In this document: in pieces, positions 1-11,930 of the stretch
Position numbering within the stretch: the stretch's first letter is position 1
How the letters are laid out: each line of letters begins with the position of its first letter
NCBI GenBank assembly: GCA_029959085.1
Contig: JARWIR010000043.1
Span: 3,472,001 to 3,536,000, forward strand
Source of the DNA: Nemophila menziesii
Lineage: Eukaryota > Streptophyta > Magnoliopsida > Boraginales > Hydrophyllaceae
Reading direction: 5' to 3'
DNA: 64,000 bases
The notes under the pieces: model-generated
What the model was told of the DNA's origin: nothing
Database searches by the model: none
What the model saw: the letters and a program-made list of their open reading frames with translations, nothing else
Program-made: the position numbers and the translations under genes

Positions 1-948
1 AATTTGATTTAACATATGGTCAATAAGACTGTTTTTCTTTTACCAATTCAAATCTGAATGTCTCTTAACTAGATGGTTTGAAGGCTGATTCATTGACTTA
101 GTGTCTCTTAACTAAATAAGTTCCATTAAACTATATATTCAATATCGTTACTAATCCTTTAAAAAACCATATAAGACATTAATCAAAGACCAACACAATA
201 CTATGTATACTTTGTAGATGTTTTTCTTTTAGATATGATCTTGTTTTAAAAATATCAATATATTATAGAGTTACAATGTTTATATAGTTTAAAATTGCAA
301 AACTAATTAAAATCGAAATCTAATAGTCTAATTATGGTTTAAAAAAATATAATCAAGGTTTAAACCCGTTAAGTTATAAATTTTTATAAAAACCATGATT
401 ATAGTTATGGTTTTCCATATTTTATACGGTTAATTAAACCGTAGTCTAGACCATTTTTTTTGGTCGAGCAATCTCAATTTAAAATTACAATATGATTATG
501 GGCTTATTGATTATATTTATTAGAAAACCCTAGCTACTGGTTCGTCTCCGTATTGGACAAAAAAGACATTTATGTTGGGCAAAAAAGAAACATTCCTAAT
601 GATGAACTTTAAGCCAAAATTTGTTTTTAAAAATATAATCTTGTAAAATTATGCCCTCCTATTTGTACAGTCACAGTTTTCATTTGGATAGCACAAATGA
701 GCTTTGGCACATTCGAGTCTGTTGAAATGCATTCCAGCCCTTTGGGCTGCTTAGCCCACTTTATGGGCTCCGAAACCTACTTCTCTAAATTGGTGGGTTG
801 GATTCAGGTTACTTTCATTACAGTGATCTGGACCACTTAGATGTGTTTGGTAAAACAATTTCACTGTCAAATTCCATCCTCCAGATTAGGTGTTTATTCA
901 TTTCATGCCAACTACAATTTCAGATGAAACAAAATCGATAAGTTTTAA
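1..948. other. Intergenic AT-rich DNA, no gene seen
   Basis: No open reading frame, RNA gene or clear element is visible. The stretch is AT-rich with short T and A runs. Its last bases (about 930-946) resemble bases 4112-4130 and may be the left target-site duplication of LINE A. Confidence 0.5.
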
Positions 949-1022
949 TTTTTTTTTTTGGTTGAGTAAATGGTTGTATTAAAAGGAAAACGGTACAATA
1001 TACAAAGGAGTTACCTATCTAG

Positions 1023-2045
1023 TGTTGCTAAAACTAACTAACACTGATCGTAAATTGGTAATCTAAGAATTTATGTATTTATTTATTAATAAACTTACAA
1101 CAAGTTATACATAGATAAATAAATATTATAACCAAAAACTTACAACATATTCCGTAACCACTGAGTAATAGCGTGAATTCTAACATCACTTCGTTAAAAA
1201 AAGATTTTCCGGGTATGACCGGTATCCTCAAAGGGATTACTATTACTACTCTATTCTAAGCTCATAAATATTTTGGAGAAGATGAGAGAACTTTTTAATT
1301 CTGGATGTTAAAGAAATTTTTGGTGTATTGAACAATATGACTTCATCCTCTTTATATAATAGTCATATGAGTTTCATAATGTTAACAATAAATGGCGTCA
1401 TAAAGAGTTCGTCAGAAACCGTCTCTCTTTTCTTGAAAACTGGCATGAACCTGGATATATTCTTTGACAAGAGGAGAATGAATCTGATCATCCTTTGTAA
1501 CTCCTGAGCCATAAATGCGGGAGTTACCGTTGAGAGCATTCATGTCATCATTTGTAACTTCTGGGTCATAAGTGTGGGAGCAATGATGACGGTTTTTTAA
1601 TGCGGGGGTTTCTGACTGTTAGGAGTAAATGCCATGAAGATGACCAACACTTCTTCGGGGGTACGAGACGACTCAGTTTCGACTAAATAAATACTCGTTC
1701 CCTAAATATGTGTCATTTTTATCAAGACTTCCCAACACCTACACGACCACACCGCGCCACTGCCCACTGGTAGGGTAGAGCTTTTGTGGGTAGTAAAACA
1801 AACTCATCCACAAAATCATATGCATAAGGGTTCAAACCCTGGTTGGCTACATTTCACATGACTCAACTTCCCATTTAAGCTCGGACCTCTATGTCTTAAG
1901 CCTTTTAAAATGTATAGTAAGATATAATATTATAAACCAATATTTTTCCCATCTCTATTTCCGATGTTGGACTTTTCAAGGACAATTGATTTTCTCTTTC
2001 TCCAAAAGCATGAAAAAACCCTTTAAAAGCCTTTAATTTCCAACA
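1023..2045 (-). mobile_element. Copia-type solo LTR inside LINE A
   Basis: The block starts TGTTG and ends CAACA, giving the TG...CA ends of an LTR. It is flanked by TCTAG (1018-1022) and CCTAG (2046-2050), a 5-bp target-site duplication with one change. LINE D shows the uninterrupted target as ...ACCTACCTAGG.... Read on the minus strand it has a TATA box (1351-1360). It also shares two repeated motifs, CCTTTGTAACTCCTGAG-like (about 1490-1570), with the Copia 1 LTR at 8714-9261, where they lie in the opposite orientation. No internal region remains, so it is a recombination product. Confidence 0.83.
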
Positions 2046-2526
2046 CCTAGGCCCGAAATCTTAAGGTAGCAACAAAGAAGCAAAATACAACTAACTCATA
2101 CTAAACTAATACAAGCTAGTTTCCCACTCTCATCCATTAAGGAATGACGAGGGAACAAGGAAAATAATATGGAAAATACACACCATTTGATTTCCTTGGT
2201 AACCGTTTCTTGTGTCATCGAATCACCTCTCATAGCTAGGTGATTTCTCGATTTCCAAATGCAATAAACGGTTGCTTTAAACCCGATTCTCCATGATTTT
2301 CTCCTCCAATTTTCTCTAGCATTAAGTTTTTAAGCCATTTCAAAGCACTAAGAATCGTATTCATCTCCTTATTTAATCCTAGCCATGATTTGATCTCATT
2401 CCAAATTGACCTTGCATAAGAACAATAAAAAAAATATGTTTATTAGATTCGAAATGTTCCCCACAAAACTCACAAAGCGGATCTAGATCCATATAAGTAA
2501 TTATATCCTTCGTTTTAAGTTTTCCC

Positions 2527-4112
2527 TTAATGCCATCCAAACAATAATGACATGCTTAACACACTCGAGTCCCAAATAATATTAGCCCAAGGCTTCACAA
2601 AAGTTTTACGACGAAATAAATCATATGGTTTGTTATATATATCATAAAACTCTTTACCAGATACCTCATATGTTGGTTGACTCACATTTCTAGATAAAAA
2701 CCACAAAGCCAAGATTTTTTCTCTTCCTTCTTCTCCTAAAGACCCTCGGAAAATTTCTTTTTGCTCCCAAACATTTTTCAAAAGAGGGGAATTACTCTTT
2801 TTAGGATGCCATTCCCAAAAACCACAAGCATTAAAATACTCCCCATGGATCCACCTAATCCAAAGCGAGTCTTTTTTATCAACAAATTTCCAAAGCATTT
2901 TCAAAAGTAATGATTTGTTCCACGCTTCTAAATTTAACCCAATTCCACCTTCTTCTTTAGGCACACATATCTTTTTCCAGCTAACTTGGGGTGGTACTAA
3001 TGATTCGATCTTTAACTCCAACCGGGACCGGAAAAATAGTAAACCAAAAACATATCACCCCTTGAAGAAGCGATCTTATAAGTTCTAATCTTCCCACAAA
3101 AGAGAGTGAGGAAGCTCTCCAACTTCTTACATAATCTTCCAATTTTTCAAAAAGAGGTTTATAATCTCTTGATAATAAGACGGATGAACCAAGCAGGACC
3201 TCTAGATAGCGAAAAGGCATGACCCCTTTCTCGAATTGTGTTGGCTCTATCCCATTTACTAAATCGTCATTTGAGACACCAATATAATAAATATTCAATT
3301 TTTCAACATTTAATCGGATCCCCGAACAATATCCAAACAATTTTAGACTATCCATGAGAATTTTTTATCGAACCTTTATCACCCTTTGAAAGAAGCATTA
3401 AATCATTCGCAAAAGCTAAATGTGTAATCTTTTCCTTATCACATTTCAGATGATAATTAAATATAACGCATGTATTTTTCTTGAGGAGCCAAGAGAAATA
3501 TTCAAGACAAAGACTAAATAGATACGGAGAAATAGGGTCACCTTGTCTTAAGCCTTTTTCGCCTTTAAAGAAACCATGCGTTTCACCATTTATAGCCACC
3601 GAATAATATAGAGATGGGATACAAGACATGATCCAATTAGCAAATTTTTTCGGAAAATTTAATCCCTTTAAAACCTTATGAATAAATTCCAAAGTTATCG
3701 AATCATATGCCTTTCTAAAATCGATCTTTATCGTGCATCTCGAGGAGATACTTTGATTGTTGTAACCCCTTAAAATCTCTTTCATTAAGTGTATATTCTC
3801 AACCATAGATCGTCCATCCACAAATGCATTTTTAGATCTATCCACTAGATTATTTAAACACAGTTTTAATCGCTCTGCCATTATCATAGTTATTGCTTTA
3901 TAAACCACATTACAACAAGAGATGGGGCGAAAATGCTCAAAACACTTTGGATCGTCAATCTTCGGAAACAAAGCAATTATCGTGGTATTTAATTGACGAA
4001 GCAAAAATTCCAAATTAAAAAATTCACCACCGCTAAAATGACATCTTCCCCAATTATTTATAAGAGTTTTGAAACCGTAAGCTACACTGAGCATTATTTC
4101 ACACCAACCTAG
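2527..4112 (-). pseudogene. LINE A ORF2 remnant (reverse transcriptase, zf-RVT)
   Basis: Three minus-strand frames (about 4112-3348, 3355-2981, 3021-2527) together encode the second half of an L1 ORF2. The first carries FRPISCCNVVYK, then KIDFRKAYDS (catalytic motif A), then GLRQGDPISPYLFSLCLEYF (motif B region). The catalytic FADD box reads LAFANDLMLL, so one catalytic aspartate is lost. The second frame holds the thumb region with FRYLEVLLGS and SFVGRLELIRSLLQGV. The third has VSWKKICVPKEEGGIGL and a zf-RVT-like tail. Frameshifts join the pieces and the N-terminal endonuclease is absent. This is a dead copy, closest in the window to LINE D. Confidence 0.85.
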
Positions 4113-4319
4113 CAAAAATCGACACAGTTCAAGTGATGTACTCAAAACTCTCCCAGACACACCTCCCTAGACCGCGCACAACATCCAAAATCCATTGTGA
4201 AACTAATCTCCAACATACCAACACCAACAACAAAGATTTCTACAGCCATCACAACTACCCAAGACAAACACCACATTCATTACAAATCTTATCTATATAC
4301 CTTCAAACATTAAACTTTA
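4113..4319. other. Short spacer between LINE A and a Stowaway MITE
   Basis: No gene is seen. A 246-bp open frame starts here but shows no recognisable motif and runs into the MITE, so it is not called. Confidence 0.4.
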
Positions 4320-4567
4320 CTTCCTCCGTCCATCAATGTTTGTCATGTTTTTTTCTACACAAATTGGAAAACAATTAATTCCTTCTATTTTTACTAAACT
4401 ACCTTCAACCAACTAAGTAAATGAATTTAATGATGATAAACTTTTGAATATTAAATAAGGATAAAATTGGTAGAAAATGTAAAAAAGTTCCTTAATATCT
4501 GAAATAGACAACCTTCTGTGGACATCTATTTTTAGAAATTGTGACAAAAATTGATGGACGGGGGGAG
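4320..4567. mobile_element. Stowaway MITE (Tc1/mariner type), 248 bp
   Basis: The left end CTTCCTCCGTCCATCAATG and the inverted right end (read inward CTCCCCCCGTCCATCAATT) match over about 26 bp and carry the CTCCCTCCGTCC signature of Stowaway elements. A TA dinucleotide flanks each side (4318-4319 and 4568-4569). It has no coding capacity. Confidence 0.92.
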
Positions 4568-4639
4568 TAGCATTTAAGTTCACAAAACACGTGTCTACTC
4601 CGCTAATCACCTAACTTCAAAAGAAGGGCACATTAAGCT

Positions 4640-6300
4640 TTCAATCAGCACTACTACTTATTACGAGAAGAAAGAAGATCCAAGCTCATTGCTCAAATTT
4701 TACACCATGAAAGTACCAGCTTCTCAATTATTAGAAATCACATTCAAAGGCACTGGAGTTTAAAGGGAATAATCAACACTGAAAAAAAGGAGATAAATGA
4801 ATTTGTAATCAAATTTACAAATGAAGAAGACAAGAAATCGGTTTAGGAACAAAGACCTTGGACATTATTGGGCAAACACTTAGCTTTAATTGAAATGGGG
4901 AATAATAACAAATACAGGGTGACCAATACAATACTTTAGGTACAAATGATTGGATTACAACCAACGCTTCTCAAGAATACCTGCGTAATGGGAATTTGTG
5001 CGTCAATTGGGAAAATTCATGAGATTATCCTTCCGACATGAAAATATATCACGTATCAATCCTACACAAGATTCAAAATTGATTGGAGTCTTGAAATGCC
5101 CATCTTCTCCGGCTTCAATATTAGGAAAACACAAGGACCCCAACAAGGATCAAATTCAAATTTGAGAATTTGGGTCAAGTTTGCTATGGATGTGGATACT
5201 TCAAACACGATGACATCATCTGCAATAGTCCACAAATGCCAAAATTACGAAGTTGGATGAAAATCTCCACAAGAAGCCTTCAACCATCAACCATAAATTA
5301 CAAGAAGTATTTTGAATCAAAGAAGATGATAGATATTACCCATCAGATCGAAGAAACTAGAGAAGTACAAAGGTCAAGTCATGGACATGCCTTGCCTTTT
5401 AATTCACATAGAGACGGCGAAAGTAATGGGGATTAAGTGTTGCACAGCTTGTTAATCAAATCAATTAGACGAAATAAAGATACAATGTATAATAAGGATA
5501 ACCACTTTATACCAAAATATAAGAAGAAGATGGGGGAACGACACGTCTCAAATTAATTTGGAAGACTTATTTAATTATTAATGTCATGTCATACATACTG
5601 ACATGGGCTTTTCTAAGTAGAACAAAGTTGACGTGAACGTGGAAAAAATACCAGCCAAAAATCATGTGAGGAGCACATGATATTTGGGACATATACAAGC
5701 CCTAACCCACATAAGTCAATCATACTACCCCCACAACTTGAAAAGAAAAAAAACCACTTTGTCTCCAACCACAAACCCTAATTTAAAACAAAAAGCCCAA
5801 TCTTATGCAACCTCAAACAACCCAACAAACATCATGATAACCACAACAACCAACACAAAACCCACAAATCAGTCGGAGAATCAGCAACAACCACAACCCA
5901 CAATCCAAAATACCTAATAAGCTCATCAAACCATATACTAATCACAAAGACAAAGAGGATGAAGATATGGGTATCAAATAGTATATTCACAACAACCAAG
6001 GAAGACTCAACCAAAGTAAGAAAAAAGAAGTAGGAATTTGAGTCCAAAGAAGATATAATCTCCATAAAAACGGGAAAGACAGATGGAATAGACAAAAAAT
6101 TATAAACAAGTGGTACAGGTTTGATGGGGCTATTGATTCAGTAGAGGCAACATAGAGGAGCTTAATTGGTCTCACAAAAAAGGAGAGAAATTGAAGATAA
6201 TTATAGCTAGAGGAAGGAGAGACTTCAACATCACTCTTACCAATGAGTACACTAAAGACTTCAACAAAATTGCAGCAAATAATCCAAATATATGGGCTTG
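4640..6300 (+). pseudogene. LINE E ORF1 remnant (DUF4283, zinc knuckle)
   Basis: Reading across frames, about 4770-4890 gives a DUF4283-like nucleic-acid-binding block (FVIKFTNEEDKKS, then EQRPWTLLGKH). LINE F has the equivalent YILKFQNKEDLLKVWSQRPW. At 5165-5260 a zinc-knuckle segment reads FENLGQVCYGCGYFKHDD, like ENIGQVCYCCG in LINE F. A proline-, asparagine- and threonine-rich tail follows (5684-5917). In-frame stops and shifts make it non-functional. In plant L1 elements ORF1 is the RNA-binding chaperone of the retrotransposition particle. Confidence 0.72.
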
Positions 6301-7871
6301 TGGTGGTCCTTTGTGTGTTCTAAAATAAATGCAAAAAGTAATTGAACCACAACCGCAAGTGTACGGTTGTCCCAAGTAATAATAGTGATAACAGATTCGT
6401 TCTCAGGGACGGTTGGTTAACTACAATGCTTATCAGATAATGAATGGTTGCACTTATGAGAGCAGATAAAAGATATAATGATTGGTTGGTTGTTTGTATT
6501 AATTCTAAGTAATGAAAGATTAAAGTAAAAATGCAAATAAATACTAAGACGCAAGTAAATGAAGGTAAGACGCAAATATGAGAAGGCAGTACTTGAGAAA
6601 TGCAAGGGGTCCTCCTAATTCTAGTTCATAACATATGTTGTTTAAGGGTTTAATTGGTCAATTAACATTGGTCGGGATTCTAAATTCCTTGTACCCCCGT
6701 CAGGGTGGACTACAAGGCTATTCTAGAGTGTCACTAGTCCCGTCAGGGTAAATATGATCCACTTTCGAATGATTAAGTAATTTTACCACATTGGCCCTAA
6801 AATTAACTAAGCTCGTCAGAGTCAAATAGTTTCGATTTTAGATTAGGTAATTAAGTCTGTACCTAAACCCTCCGTCAGGATGATCCACACGCCACATATG
6901 TGGAATAGTCTAGATACTAACATCTGTTCTTGGTTAATTACTCCGAAAACAGTAAATAATCTCAAATTACAGAAAAATGTAAAAGACCCAATTTAATTTA
7001 ATTTATTAAAACCCAAATTCAGACATATGAAATTTAATAGAATAGGAATTCACCCATTAAGCATTCTCAAGTACTACGAAGAAATTAGCTCATGATAAAA
7101 GAAATTAAAACTAAATTAAAAGAAAGAGAACTCATAGTGTTTTACAGAATAAAAATAAGAAAGACCTAATTTCCGGAATTGGATTTGACTGAGAGTGGAG
7201 ATATAGACACTCTCCAGCTCTACAGCTTTCTTCTTCTTCCTTCGTTGACTTCTCTCTGATGCTTCTGCTTATGAATAATGAGTTGTCTGAAAAATAGAAG
7301 TCAAAAGCTCCTTTTATAAGAGGAAAAACAGATTAGGCCTTGGTCTTAAGATTAAATCACTAATTAAAAGCCCAAGCCCATTTTCTAAGCCCAAAATCCC
7401 GTAACTGCTGCACCACCTCCACTAAAACAGCTCTAGCCGATTCGTTATAACTCCGATTGACCTGAAATCACTTGCTAAATTTCTGTAACTCGATAAGGAA
7501 CATATTCTCTTCAAAGGCCAGCGGCTAAATCAACTCGTAAGTGCCTCGAAATCAGCAATCTTTGGCCTGTTTTCCATATTTGAAGCTCCAAAATATAATT
7601 CTTTCGGGATTTATTTTCAAGCTTTGACTCCATATCACGATCTTTGACTCTCTTCTCGGAATCCTTTCCTAGCTAGTATTCAAAACCTACAAACTTTTCA
7701 CTAAAATACACAAGATTACACACAAAAGTTTAATAAATCAAAAATACTAGAAATAAAATAGGAATTCCGGATTATTGCACTTTTAACTCAAAAGTCTATC
7801 AAAATATTCAATTAAACATAGAAAATGATGTCTCCCAAGGGTCTAAAATAAGAACAATTAGGGAGACATCA
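6301..7871 (-). mobile_element. R1: Gypsy-type solo LTR (family R), 1,571 bp
   Basis: On the minus strand the block begins TGATGTCTCCC and ends CCACCA (TG...CA). It is flanked by GCTTG (6296-6300) and ACTTG (7872-7876), a 5-bp duplication with one change. It interrupts LINE E exactly where LINE F is continuous. Bases 7828-7871 form a hairpin (TGATGTCTCCC...GGGAGACATCA). Motifs shared with R2 and R3 include a CAAGTGTACGGTTG-type block near the 3' LTR end, TCGTTCTCAGGGAC, and CCGTCAGG-type repeats. It has no coding capacity. The 3' end resembles the Gypsy LTR at 32024. Confidence 0.8.
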
Positions 7872-8713
7872 ACTTGCGGGATTGCCCTGATGCAATCCCA
7901 AGAAGATAAATGATACAAGTCATCTGAAACTGTAAAGGAATTGGCAATCCCTTAATAGTCCAGACCCTCAAGGACGTCTATGCTAAACATGACCCATAGG
8001 TAGTCTTTATTTTTAAAGCAAAAATAAATTTGATATGATTTATAGATTAGCTTTAAATCTGAACCTTATTCTGAGACATATAGTTGAACCCACTAAGACC
8101 AGGGGGATATCTTTTCTTAGTAAAGATGGTGTCAACATATAAATTATTAGTAGTAGTGATAACTTCATACACTGCAAGTTTAAAAATAATAATAATATAG
8201 AGTGTTGCATCACTTATGTGTATGGTAGTCCTTATGATAATCAAATAGCCTTAATATTAAAAAGAATTGCCAACCGTAACCCAGGAAATAAACTTGGAAT
8301 CTTATAGGATATTTTAATGCTACAAAATATGTGAGTGAGAAGATAGGGGTTAATAATGGTAAAAAAACATTATGGAAATTTAATTCATAATAAATTCTTC
8401 AAGAAACTAAAAGATATCATTGCACCTTCTCCTATACCACTCTCCCCTTATTCTGCACCTAAACAATAAACTTTTAACAATATAGAGAGATTCTACTTTG
8501 AGTCTTATTGGAACAAAGTAATAGAGTTTTTACACATAATAAAACGAGTATGGGAGAAATTTAAATACTTAAGAGGACATCCCACTGTTGTGATAAACTA
8601 AAACTAAAATATTGTAGTAAAATCCTTAGGAAATGGAAGAAGGATAATTTTGTTATAAGAAGAAATACCATTGATAAACTAATGGAAAGACGTGAATCAA
8701 AACTCTACTTCAT
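7872..8713 (+). pseudogene. LINE E ORF2 endonuclease remnant
   Basis: The block opens with a damaged NCKGIGNPLIVQTLKDV, the start of the exonuclease-endonuclease-phosphatase domain typical of plant L1 ORF2; LINE F has NCRRIGTPLVVQTLIDI. Further on, GGISFLSKDGVNI (about 8100) and a YGSPYDN-type block (about 8225) match the middle of the domain. A diverged GDFN region with SEKIG (about 8330) matches ISEKLGED in LINE F. FYFESYWNKVIE (about 8490) is the spacer after the nuclease. Several stops interrupt the frame, and no reverse transcriptase follows. Confidence 0.7.
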
Positions 8714-9459
8714 TTAATTAGGATGCTCCCATCCCCAATGGTCTTAAACTCCCACACTTATGGGTCAGGAGTTACAAATACATGATTCGTTCTCCCCTTG
8801 TCAAAGAGAAATGTCCAGGTTCATGCCAGTTTTCAAAATGAGAAAATCTTGTTCCGCTTTACGAGGGACATGTTTATGACAGTCGTTATGGTGGTGTTTA
8901 TGACAGCCTTTAGAGTGAATATTTTTGAAGAGTTTCTTCCACTATATAAAGAAGTTGAAAATCATTTGAGAAAACCAATATTTCAAACACTAGAAAAGCT
9001 TTAAACTTCCTCTAACTCTAAAAGTTGTTTATGAGCATAGACTAGACCAGTGATAGTATTCGTTGGGAATACCGATTAAACCTGTAAAATCCTTTTTAAC
9101 AAAGAGGTCATAGTTATTACTCAGATTTCTGGTACCTCGTTGTAAGTTTGTAATTCATATTCAATTACCTGTAATATTGTTATAAGTTTATTTTCGTATT
9201 GAATAATATTTTATTGTGATTACTATTATTCTGATCAAGTGTTATTGTTATTTTACCAACAACTTAATGAGGATTTTAATTCAAACCATTTCTCGGAAAT
9301 GGTTTTCCACGTAATAACCGTTGCTTCATTTTTTTGATGCAAAATCATTTCTCAGTGTGTTAAAGTTGGAATGCGTAAATGGATCGAACTACTAACATTG
9401 GGAACTAATTTTATTAATCTGTCTCGACTAGTTTGATCTTGGTTTATTTGTATTTGAGG

Positions 9460-11075
9460 AATTTTCTGTTATTGACAATGCAACCACTACCGAAGAAGAA
9501 TTGGCTAGGCATTTATTCCTCAAGGCCAAGTTCAAGAATAGGACCTCGGTGGCTAAAGGATGGCTTATGTACAACATGAATAACTTGTTTATCCATTCAC
9601 TAAAAAGGAGTCCGCAGAGATCATTTGGAAGATATTACAGAAGAAGGAAATGATCCTTAAAAGACTTATTAGTCATTTGCAATTCGTAGAGGCATATATC
9701 CCAAAGGATAAGTATTTATCGTTTAGTTCTAATCTAGCTATAAATTCTGGTCAAATAAGACATGTCTAACGGCTCACGCTATCACTACGGGAAAGAAAAC
9801 TAGAAGGCCTACCTTGTGACCAGAGAAAGGATCAAATTCCAAAACTCGTCACTGTTTTGATTGACACCGACGAGGTAACCATTGTTGTGATGGTTGAGGC
9901 AAATCTGATGGAGAACAAGATTGAGTGGATTCTAGACACTAGATTATCAAGCCACTTTTTCTCAATCAAGAACGTGTTCGATAAGTTTCAGAAAGTGTCT
10001 AATAGAGAATGCTTTTACATGAGAAACTCAATCATTGTCGCCATCCTCGGAAAAAGAACCGATTCCTCTACAACTTACTTTGGTAATACCTTAGAGTTAA
10101 CTGTTGTTCTCTTTGGTTCCTTGGTCTGTAGAAACCTAGTTTCCAAAGCTCGTCTCAACAAAGTAGCCTTACGTGCTTGGGTAGTAAAATTAGTTATACC
10201 TTTAATGATGACTATGTAGGGCAAGGGGCTCTTAATGGGGTTTTATTAATATTAATCACCATAAATGTGAATATGATTGCATATATTTCTGTATATAATA
10301 TTTAATCTTTAGAGTCATGGCATGGTAGATTAAAACTTCTTAATCTCTAGTCTAAAAAAGATTAAAATACATTTAGAATAATAATTGTTCAAAATATTGA
10401 CGATTTTTTTAAATGTCAAATATGTGTTGCGTCCAACAATTCTAAAACCCTTTTAATCCATGACCACTAGAAATACCAATCTATGTGAACTAGTGCATTC
10501 CGATTTACTAATGTTAAACCCAACTTGATGGATACTATGAAGAGGCTTAGGTCCGATAGGGGCAGTGAATATATTTTGAATTCCATCATATATTTTTGTG
10601 AAATGTAAAATAATTACACATGAAATTAGTAACCTATACACAACCCAATTAAATGGAACATCTAAATAGAATCGTAGAACCCTTATAGAAGCTTTGAATG
10701 CCACTAGTCCAGGTTTACCAAACCAGATGTAGGGGAGAATCTGTCATGTCTGCTTGTTTGGTACTTAATAGAGTACCCGTGAAACGTAGACAAACCCCCT
10801 TATGAGTTATGAAATCTTTTCAACATAAACTATAACACTTAAAAGTGGGGGTGGGGGTGGGGGTGGGGGTGGGGGTGGGGGGGTTCAACCAAGGTAGGTC
10901 TACTTGACTTTGAAAAAAAGTCACCATCAGACACGAGACTAAGATTCAATCTTTGTAGGATATGCTCATAATAGTGTTGCATATATATTTTTGCTAGATG
11001 ATAATTTTATTTGTGAATCTAGAGATGCTAATTTCTTTGTACATTTGTCAACCTATTACTCTGGCCAAGTTAGTG
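9460..11075 (+). pseudogene. Copia 1 gag-protease-integrase remnant
   Basis: A gag-like block (TTEEELARHLFLKAKF, then YNMNNLF) lies near 9490-9600. The 9857-10219 frame carries WILDTRLSSHFF, the damaged Copia protease site (usually W-I-L-D-T/S-G-A-S-x-H). WHGRL-like sequence (about 10320) marks the pre-integrase region. LRSDRGSEY (about 10545) and a TQPN...NR...LIEALNA block (about 10630-10700) mark the integrase core. GYAHNSVAYIFLL and ESRDANFF (about 10960-11035) mark its C-terminal end. Many stops and shifts are present; the protease aspartate is kept but its glycine is lost. Confidence 0.75.
10846..10883 (+). repeat. (GGGGGT)n microsatellite
   Basis: About six units of GGGGGT interrupt the Copia 1 integrase remnant. 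The G runs could form a quadruplex on the plus strand. Confidence 0.95.
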
Positions 11076-11527
11076 GGTTAGTATAACAATTAAACAAGTG
11101 TCTAGAAAGGGGGTCGAGTTGTGGAACTAGTTAAATTTGTTGAATGATTGTCACTGAACCAGAAGGCCTTGGCTAGTCAAATAGTCTATATGGTTAGAGT
11201 TTATCATTTGAAAGCTTTTGTAGGGTCACTTGGGAAAGGTCCCTAGATTTTAAATGCATCCCATATTTACTCGGGAGGGACTTAGGTGGATAGTTGAATC
11301 TCGATCAAGGGCAAAATAATCAATTTGCCCTTATGTTAAGAAAATTTTAAGCCACAACTAGTGGAGATTACTAGCTATTCTCGAGCTATCCTTGTGTAAT
11401 TCTCATCAATTTGTATTTTAGTCTTTTACGTAATTCATAATATTTCACCCAAACTTAGTTAATTTCACTTTAGTACTTCTGTAGTATCTAAATTATTAAA
11501 AATCAAATCTCAATCATCATTTATTTA
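11076..11527. other. Spacer, probably Copia 1 debris
   Basis: No intact frame or repeat is seen. It follows the recognisable Copia 1 integrase directly and may be its decayed continuation, but no motif supports that. Confidence 0.3.
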
Positions 11528-11930
11528 GGGAAAATCCCCCCTTGGATACCCAGTATTTCGCAATTTGGACAAATAAGTACCTAAATTTACAAAAGTGTCA
11601 AACACGTACCCGGGATTTTTTTTTGCCTTTCGTTTGTACCCTCCGTGAAGTTTGACGTTAAATGTCACGTGTCAATAAATTACACAAGAACACTATATGC
11701 AAATGAAAAACGTGGGTACCTGTTTGTCCACTTTTATAAAGTTAGGTACTTCATTTTGGAAGAAAAGGGTAAGCCACGTCATTGACACGTGGCATTTAAC
11801 AGAAAACGTTACGACGAGTAATAATGGAAGGCAAAAAACATAACGTTGTGTACCTGTTTTTCACTTTTATAGACTTGCGTATTTATTTGTCAAAATCTAA
11901 AACACTAGGTATCCACAAGGGAATTTCCCC
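11528..11930. mobile_element. Foldback MITE with long inverted repeats, about 400 bp
   Basis: The left arm (from 11528) is roughly the inverse of the right arm (to 11930). Both contain, reading inward, GGATACC(C/T)AGT, a block with TTTGGACAAATAAGTAC or its variant, and CACGTGTCAAT near the centre. The arms extend over 150 bp. TTTA flanks both sides (11524-11527, 11931-11934), but the duplication is too short and AT-rich to assign a superfamily. Confidence 0.7.

Larger units (their letters stand above)
949..4112 (-). mobile_element. LINE A: 5'-truncated L1-type retrotransposon
   Basis: The element lies on the minus strand. Its poly(A) tail reads as T at 949-959, followed by a 3' end closely similar to that of LINE D (18049-18130). 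A Copia solo LTR (1023-2045) interrupts this 3' region: the tail block before it and the block from 2046 onward are contiguous in LINE D. The coding part (2527-4112) holds the end of reverse transcriptase and a zf-RVT region. The element is 5'-truncated inside reverse transcriptase, before the usual PGPDG block. The flanks CAAAATCGATAAGTTT (930) and CAAAAATCGACACAGTTC (4113) look like a decayed target-site duplication. Confidence 0.85.
4620..8713 (+). mobile_element. LINE E: L1-type LINE, ORF1 and endonuclease part only
   Basis: This plus-strand LINE belongs to the same family as LINE F. ORF1 remnants run from about 4640 to 6300. Solo LTR R1 (6301-7871) then interrupts the ORF1/ORF2 junction, and the endonuclease domain resumes at 7872 and runs to about 8713. 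Sequence right after R1 (GGATTGCCCTGATGCAATCC) matches the LINE F junction (GGATTGTCCTATATCAATCC on its strand). Reverse transcriptase, zf-RVT and RNase H are missing: at about 8713 the LINE stops abruptly inside Copia 1 LTR sequence, which suggests a deletion joined the two. Confidence 0.8.
8714..11075 (+). mobile_element. Copia 1: decayed Ty1-Copia element
   Basis: The 5' portion (8714-9261) is a truncated LTR related to the solo LTR at 1023-2045: it shares CTCCCACACTTATG and GTTCATGCCAGTTTTCAA, has a TATA box (8941-8950), and ends ...CCAACA at 9261. Gag, protease and integrase remnants follow. No 3' LTR is seen, and no clear primer-binding site follows 9261. The element is old, 5'-truncated and fused to LINE E. 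Confidence 0.75.

Noticed and set aside
4133..4378. 81-codon plus-strand frame
   Set aside because: It crosses from spacer into a Stowaway MITE and has no recognisable domain.
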